DNA from: Hadarchaeum sp964343275
GTDB lineage: Archaea; Hadarchaeota; Hadarchaeia; Hadarchaeales; Hadarchaeaceae
Direction of reading: 5' to 3'
Assembly (NCBI GenBank): GCA_964343275.1
Contig: CAYFIY010000011.1
Location: 1 to 43,881 of the forward strand
Length of the DNA stretch: 43,881 nucleotides
In this document: positions 41,169 to 43,881 of the stretch, piece after piece
Layout: each line of letters begins with the position of its first letter
Position numbering within the stretch: the first letter of the stretch is position 1
The notes under the pieces: generated by a model
Told to the model about the DNA's origin: nothing
Database searches by the model: none
Seen by the model: only the letters and a program-made list of their open reading frames with translations
Made by a program: the position numbers and the translations under genes

Positions 41169-41222
41169 GCGCGTTGATAACACAATGCCAAATCACTTAA
41201 CTGCTTAGGTTTTCAGCAGCCC
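41169..41222 (-). repeat. 54-bp conserved element, copy B
   Basis: The minus strand starts GGGCTGCTGAAAACC and ends GTTATCAACGCGC; 52 of 54 bases equal copy A at 24928-24981, the two changes both A to G. It lies in the divergent region between the polyprenyl synthetase promoter and the peptide-gene promoter. ATAAAAA is conserved just before it as in copy A. It ends 31 bp before the synthetase TATA box. Confidence 0.75.
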
Positions 41223-41269
41223 CACTTTTTATGCGTATATTTTTTATCAACTTCAATCGCTTTAGAAAT

Positions 41270-41277
41270 ATTTAAAT
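41270..41277 (+). promoter_or_regulatory. TATA box for the peptide gene
   Basis: ATTTAAAT preceded by purine-rich AGAAAT (BRE-like). About 25 bp later transcription would begin near 41297-41303, just before the TTGGTGA ribosome-binding site (41299-41305) of the ATG at 41307. Confidence 0.5.
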
Positions 41278-41306
41278 AGTCTGTATGCATGATTTTCTTG
41301 GTGAAT

Positions 41307-41387
41307 ATGATGAAAGAATGGGAGAAACCTACGCTGGAAGATGTTTCCGAAGAGATAATGGCCCAGCCATACATCAGGTTTACGTGA
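41307..41387 (+). CDS. candidate RiPP precursor peptide, 26 residues
   Basis: Too short for routine ORF calling. The product begins MMKEWEKPTLEDV and ends SEEIMAQPYIRFT. The W-x-K-P-x-L motif near the N-terminus resembles the leader motif of PqqA and of other peptides whose leader is bound by PqqD/RRE domains. It is followed by Glu-Glu and a C-terminal Tyr, Arg, Phe and Thr that could be modified. It has a TATA box and TTGGTGA ribosome-binding site. It is on the plus strand between copy B of the 54-bp element and the convergent UbiA gene; radical SAM and PqqD-like genes lie within 2.5 kb. GTG 41301 or ATG 41310 are alternative starts. Function is inferred, and chance cannot be excluded for so short an ORF. 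Confidence 0.6.
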   Translation: MMKEWEKPTLEDVSEEIMAQPYIRFT

Positions 41388-41418
41388 TTTCGCTTAAGAA
41401 AATACAATTATTATTGGT

Positions 41419-42261
41419 TTATACCAGATAGCTCAAGATAAGCCAGCATGCTGATACAGTGTATATTATAGCTGTTCCTCGTATTGCAGCAATAAATCGT
41501 TTGGGGCTTTTGTAATTCTTGACCGCTATAATGACATTCCTAAAGGCCAAAGGCAACGTTGTAAATATCAAAAGCGAGTAAACAGGGATTGTACCTAAAT
41601 AAGAACTAAGCGCCAAAATAGCAAAACTAAAAAAAAGGATAATGGCATATAAAAACACAGCTCGCCTTCTCCCAAGTCTTACTACCAAATTTTTTTTGCC
41701 GACCATCCTATCCTCGTGGTATTCTGGAACCTCATTAACGACTGCGATAGCTAGAACTAGAAAGCCGAGAACTAAGGAAGCGATCAACGGGGGGATATCG
41801 ACTCCTTGGACCTGGAGATAGTAGCCACCCACGGTCATGAACGGTCCATATGAAAGGAAGATCATAATCTCACCTAAGCCTCTATAGGACCATCGGATGG
41901 GGGGTCCAACATAAAATACCATTGCCAGGACGCCAAATCCAATAAATACGAGTAGGGGCCAACCCCTCACGGATGCAAGATAAAGACCTATCAGCAGAGC
42001 TATTGCCGTAGCCACCAAGGCCGTACTCAAATGGGGAGGGGAAGGAGTTTTATTGGAGAAGACTCGATCCGTGCCTAGAGTGATATCAAAATGTTCATTG
42101 AAGACTTGTACTGCCAATAGCACGAACGCGACCCCTAGCAAGCCTAGTAAAAAATAGGGAAAGTGGATTGACTCTTTGGTGTGGAACGCTACTGCAGAAC
42201 CAAGCAGATAAGGAAACATACCGGCGAAAAGAAGGAAGCGGTACCTTATTTTCTGTAACAT
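41419..42261 (-). CDS. UbiA-family prenyltransferase
   Basis: 280 residues with about eight to nine membrane helices. First Asp-rich motif VFNEHFDITLGTDRVFSN and second motif VVNEVPEYHEDRMVGKKNLVVRLG place it near MenA-type prenyltransferases, which attach a polyprenyl chain to an aromatic acceptor. No menaquinone-ring gene (menB-F or futalosine type) is in the window, so the acceptor is unknown. Nearest candidates are the adjacent radical SAM/PqqD product and the polyprenyl diphosphate made by the neighbouring synthetase. Convergent with the peptide gene, 31 bp between stops. Located 272 bp after the radical SAM gene on the same strand. Confidence 0.85.
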   Translation of the reverse strand: MLQKIRYRFLLFAGMFPYLLGSAVAFHTKESIHFPYFLLGLLGVAFVLLAVQVFNEHFDITLGTDRVFSNKTPSPPHLSTALVATAIALLIGLYLASVRGWPLLVFIGFGVLAMVFYVGPPIRWSYRGLGEIMIFLSYGPFMTVGGYYLQVQGVDIPPLIASLVLGFLVLAIAVVNEVPEYHEDRMVGKKNLVVRLGRRRAVFLYAIILFFSFAILALSSYLGTIPVYSLLIFTTLPLAFRNVIIAVKNYKSPKRFIAAIRGTAIIYTVSACWLILSYLV

Positions 42262-42330
42262 AGTATTTGTTTAGCCGATTCTCACTGATAAAGTCTAAGT
42301 GATATTATACGAATATTCAATAATGAGTGC

Positions 42331-42365
42331 GTTTGGGATTGCTGACGCGTTGCCCCAACCCAAAC
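42331..42365. other. hairpin between radical SAM and UbiA genes
   Basis: GTTTGGG and CCCAAAC form a perfect 7-bp stem around a 21-base interval. It lies in the 272-bp gap (42262-42533), which otherwise contains no gene I can support. It may be a transcript-processing or termination structure. Confidence 0.35.
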
Positions 42366-42533
42366 ATTTTGTAGGTAAGAAATATTGTTTGGCAATAATA
42401 CTTTAGCGAATGACATTTTTCGCATGTTAACACAACCCATAACAATTAGCAACAATCTAACTAAAATTAGTGACCGGATTAATGCGGGCAAAATAGTTAG
42501 CATTTCTGGATAGATGTGTGAACCACGAAATGA

Positions 42534-43484
42534 TTATTGGTAAAGTTCTACCCAGTTATTAGATTCCGCAAGCAGCACAGGATCGTTGATTACTCTATTC
42601 GCAAACTCGATGACCCTTGGATCTTTCCAGGCTTTTCTGTATCTATCCCAAACTTCCCGCAGACTGTGCTTTCTAACGTCTCCGCAGATGAACGGAAGGG
42701 GGCCGATCAATTTGACCTTTCCGTTGGGAATCACCAGGAGAGTAGCGGAGGGAGATTTTAACCGATACTTTAGTTCCTCGATGACATCGTAGGGATAGTA
42801 ATAGACCTTCATCCGTCCTTTGTATTCATCGGTCTTTTTCTTTAGTTCCACGAAGAATTTATTATAATCTTCTTCAGAAGGAGCCAAGATGGACCAGTTT
42901 TGTGCGGCCCTACCAATTCTCATTATTTTACCTGTATAGAAACCATATACTCCAAGAGACGCTGCCAAATCTATTGCATCCCCAATTTCGTGTATATTGA
43001 ATTTAGTTGGTACAAATACAATCTCTGTGTTGACGCCATCTTCGATCAAATACTTTATCGTATCTATGGTCTTTTGCCAATCTCCATTAAGCCTAAGCTT
43101 ATCATGTGCAGCTTGAGTAGCTCCATCGACGCTCACTTGAACTGAGCGGAAATTCATCTCCGCAATCCTCTTAGCCGCTTTTCTATCGATTCGAAGCCCG
43201 TTGGTTTCGACTTTTAGACTCGCTCCGCCCTTTCTAATAAAATCACTTATTTCAAAGAACTCTGGATGAAGCAACGGCTCTCCGCCTGATATCGCGACGT
43301 ATGGAATTTTCATGTCCACGACTTGCTTAACAAAATTTTGTATGTCATCGTGCCCCATTTCATCCGGCATAGAATGTCCAGAGTCCTCGCAGCAGTGTAG
43401 ACATCCGAGGTTGCATTCGGAGGTGAGTTGCCAAGCTATGAACAAGGGCGATTCGTAGTCTTCAACTCTCAAACCCTGCATCAT
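42534..43484 (-). CDS. radical SAM protein of PqqE/peptide-modifying type
   Basis: 316 residues. The CX3CX2C cluster motif reads ECNLGCLHCCED (Cys 24, 28, 31), then AISGGEPLLHPEFF for SAM binding, TNGLRIDRKAAK and VQVSVDGATQAAHDKL. The C-terminal part ATLLVIPNGKVKLIGPLPF then ICGDVRKHSLREVWDRY resembles a SPASM/twitch region, but only one cysteine (near 268) remains, so an auxiliary cluster seems absent or atypical. It follows the PqqD-like gene by 8 bp on the same strand, the usual pairing of a RiPP-modifying enzyme with its leader-binding domain. ATG 43484 and ATG 43481 are equally possible. Heme-type AhbC/D enzymes are an alternative relative, but their SPASM cysteines are missing. Confidence 0.82.
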   Translation of the reverse strand: MMQGLRVEDYESPLFIAWQLTSECNLGCLHCCEDSGHSMPDEMGHDDIQNFVKQVVDMKIPYVAISGGEPLLHPEFFEISDFIRKGGASLKVETNGLRIDRKAAKRIAEMNFRSVQVSVDGATQAAHDKLRLNGDWQKTIDTIKYLIEDGVNTEIVFVPTKFNIHEIGDAIDLAASLGVYGFYTGKIMRIGRAAQNWSILAPSEEDYNKFFVELKKKTDEYKGRMKVYYYPYDVIEELKYRLKSPSATLLVIPNGKVKLIGPLPFICGDVRKHSLREVWDRYRKAWKDPRVIEFANRVINDPVLLAESNNWVELYQ

Positions 43485-43492
43485 AATATCCC

Positions 43493-43750
43493 TTATTTAT
43501 CTTTCGTCAAGAGGTTGTTTTCAATGAGATGATTGATAAAACTGGTAGCGTCACCTATTATTGTTTCACGATTTCCACTATACCCATCAATTAAAGCTTT
43601 AAATATTTCCTCTTGTGATTTGCTATCTTTGACTAGTTGGAGAATCTCCGCACCCTGTTTATTTGTAACAAAAACTTTTTCTTTGAGTGTATCAAAGATG
43701 ACCACTCCAAATTTTTCTTCTCTGATTTGAACGTGTTTTGCAAATTCCAT
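43493..43750 (-). CDS. PqqD-like RiPP recognition element protein
   Basis: 85 residues. The pattern EKFGVVIFDTLKEKVFVTNKQGAEIL (first part EKFGVVIFDTLKEKVFVTN), LVKDSKSQEEIFKALIDG and ATSFINHLIENNLL matches PqqD, a small winged-helix domain that holds the leader peptide for the radical SAM enzyme. Start ATG 43750 is preceded by TTAGGTG; a frame to 43807 adds residues with no homology. Immediately upstream of the radical SAM gene (8-bp gap). No PqqC or PqqB is present nearby, so the product is not simply PQQ. Confidence 0.82.
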   Translation of the reverse strand: MEFAKHVQIREEKFGVVIFDTLKEKVFVTNKQGAEILQLVKDSKSQEEIFKALIDGYSGNRETIIGDATSFINHLIENNLLTKDK

Positions 43751-43881
43751 TTTTACACCTAACACTTTCATCAATAGGAAACAGCACTTAATAAAGCTTA
43801 TGGGCAAATTCCGACAAATAAAAATGAGATGTAATTGTCACGGAAGCGGTCGAATGGTTAGTGGTGGAATAGATGAAAGAA

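Noticed and set aside
41213..41407. 64-codon minus-strand frame across the peptide gene
   Set aside because: It runs through the 54-bp element, TATA box and peptide ORF, has no homology and lacks a ribosome-binding site; the plus-strand peptide is better supported.
42282..42503. 73-codon minus-strand frame between radical SAM and UbiA genes
   Set aside because: Checked as a second precursor; it lacks the K-P-x-L motif and a good ribosome-binding site, and its composition looks non-coding.
43824..43881. Possible gene start at the right edge (MRCNCHGSGR...)
   Set aside because: Only 19 codons are visible; no family or promoter could be judged.
1..43881. tRNA, rRNA genes and CRISPR arrays
   Set aside because: Scanned for T-loop GTTCRAATC motifs, rRNA-like stretches and regularly spaced 25-40 bp repeats; only coincidental matches inside coding regions were found.

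Overview
The window looks like the chromosome of an uncultured archaeon that uses a tetrahydromethanopterin-type Wood-Ljungdahl pathway. The evidence is an archaeal five-subunit CO dehydrogenase/acetyl-CoA synthase operon (cdhABCDE), an F420-dependent Mer, a methanofuran-type kinase (MfnE-like), Alba, archaeal-type SAM synthetase, mevalonate-pathway genes, a geranylgeranyl-reductase-like flavoprotein and TATA-box promoters. No mcr gene is present, so methanogenesis is not shown. The exact phylum cannot be fixed from this window.

Layout. 1-1.3 kb: cofactor genes (mfnE-like, HisA-like). 1.4-2.0 kb: an AT-rich ICMT-like membrane methyltransferase. 2.3-3.5 kb: an ATP-grasp ligase. 3.7-15.7 kb: the C1 block, with fdhD, mer and cooC on the minus strand, a small zinc-ribbon gene and cdhABCDE on the plus strand, and a RACo-like corrinoid activator converging on cdhE. 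15.8-21.3 kb: housekeeping genes (ribose-1,5-bisphosphate isomerase, Lrp regulator, archaeosine transglycosylase, SAM synthetase with a divergent HTH-CBS regulator). 21.4-24.9 kb: an HTH regulator followed by HMG-CoA synthase, thiolase and the DUF35 protein. 25-30 kb: a glutamate-synthase-like flavoprotein, TrmI, AspRS, a KH protein and Alba. 29.9-32.3 kb: a compact MerR-HTH / ExeA-like AAA+ / HTH cassette with a helically phased operator array. 32.3-33.6 kb: decayed hypE and hypA. 33.7-38.7 kb: a PHP protein, mobB, mobA, two tatA genes, tatC and moeA. 39-43.8 kb: a flavoprotein reductase, polyprenyl synthetase, UbiA prenyltransferase, radical SAM protein and PqqD-like protein, with an unannotated 26-residue peptide gene.

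The most interesting reading is the last block. The tiny ORF at 41307-41387 carries a W-x-K-P-x-L leader motif like those bound by PqqD-type domains, and has its own TATA box and ribosome-binding site. It lies beside UbiA, radical SAM and PqqD genes, which suggests an undescribed RiPP pathway, possibly for a prenylated, peptide-derived redox lipid. Three regulatory observations stand out. A 26-bp element (25/26 identical) precedes both cdhA and moeA. A 54-bp element (52/54 identical) precedes both the glutamate-synthase-like gene and the polyprenyl synthetase, on the side facing the peptide gene. A 10-bp-phased TGTCC array sits across the promoter of the MerR cassette. In addition, hypA and hypE are full-length but broken by several stops and frameshifts, and two genes (RACo-like and tgtA-like) have conserved N-termini that extend beyond any ATG, GTG or TTG, pointing to ATT or ATA starts.
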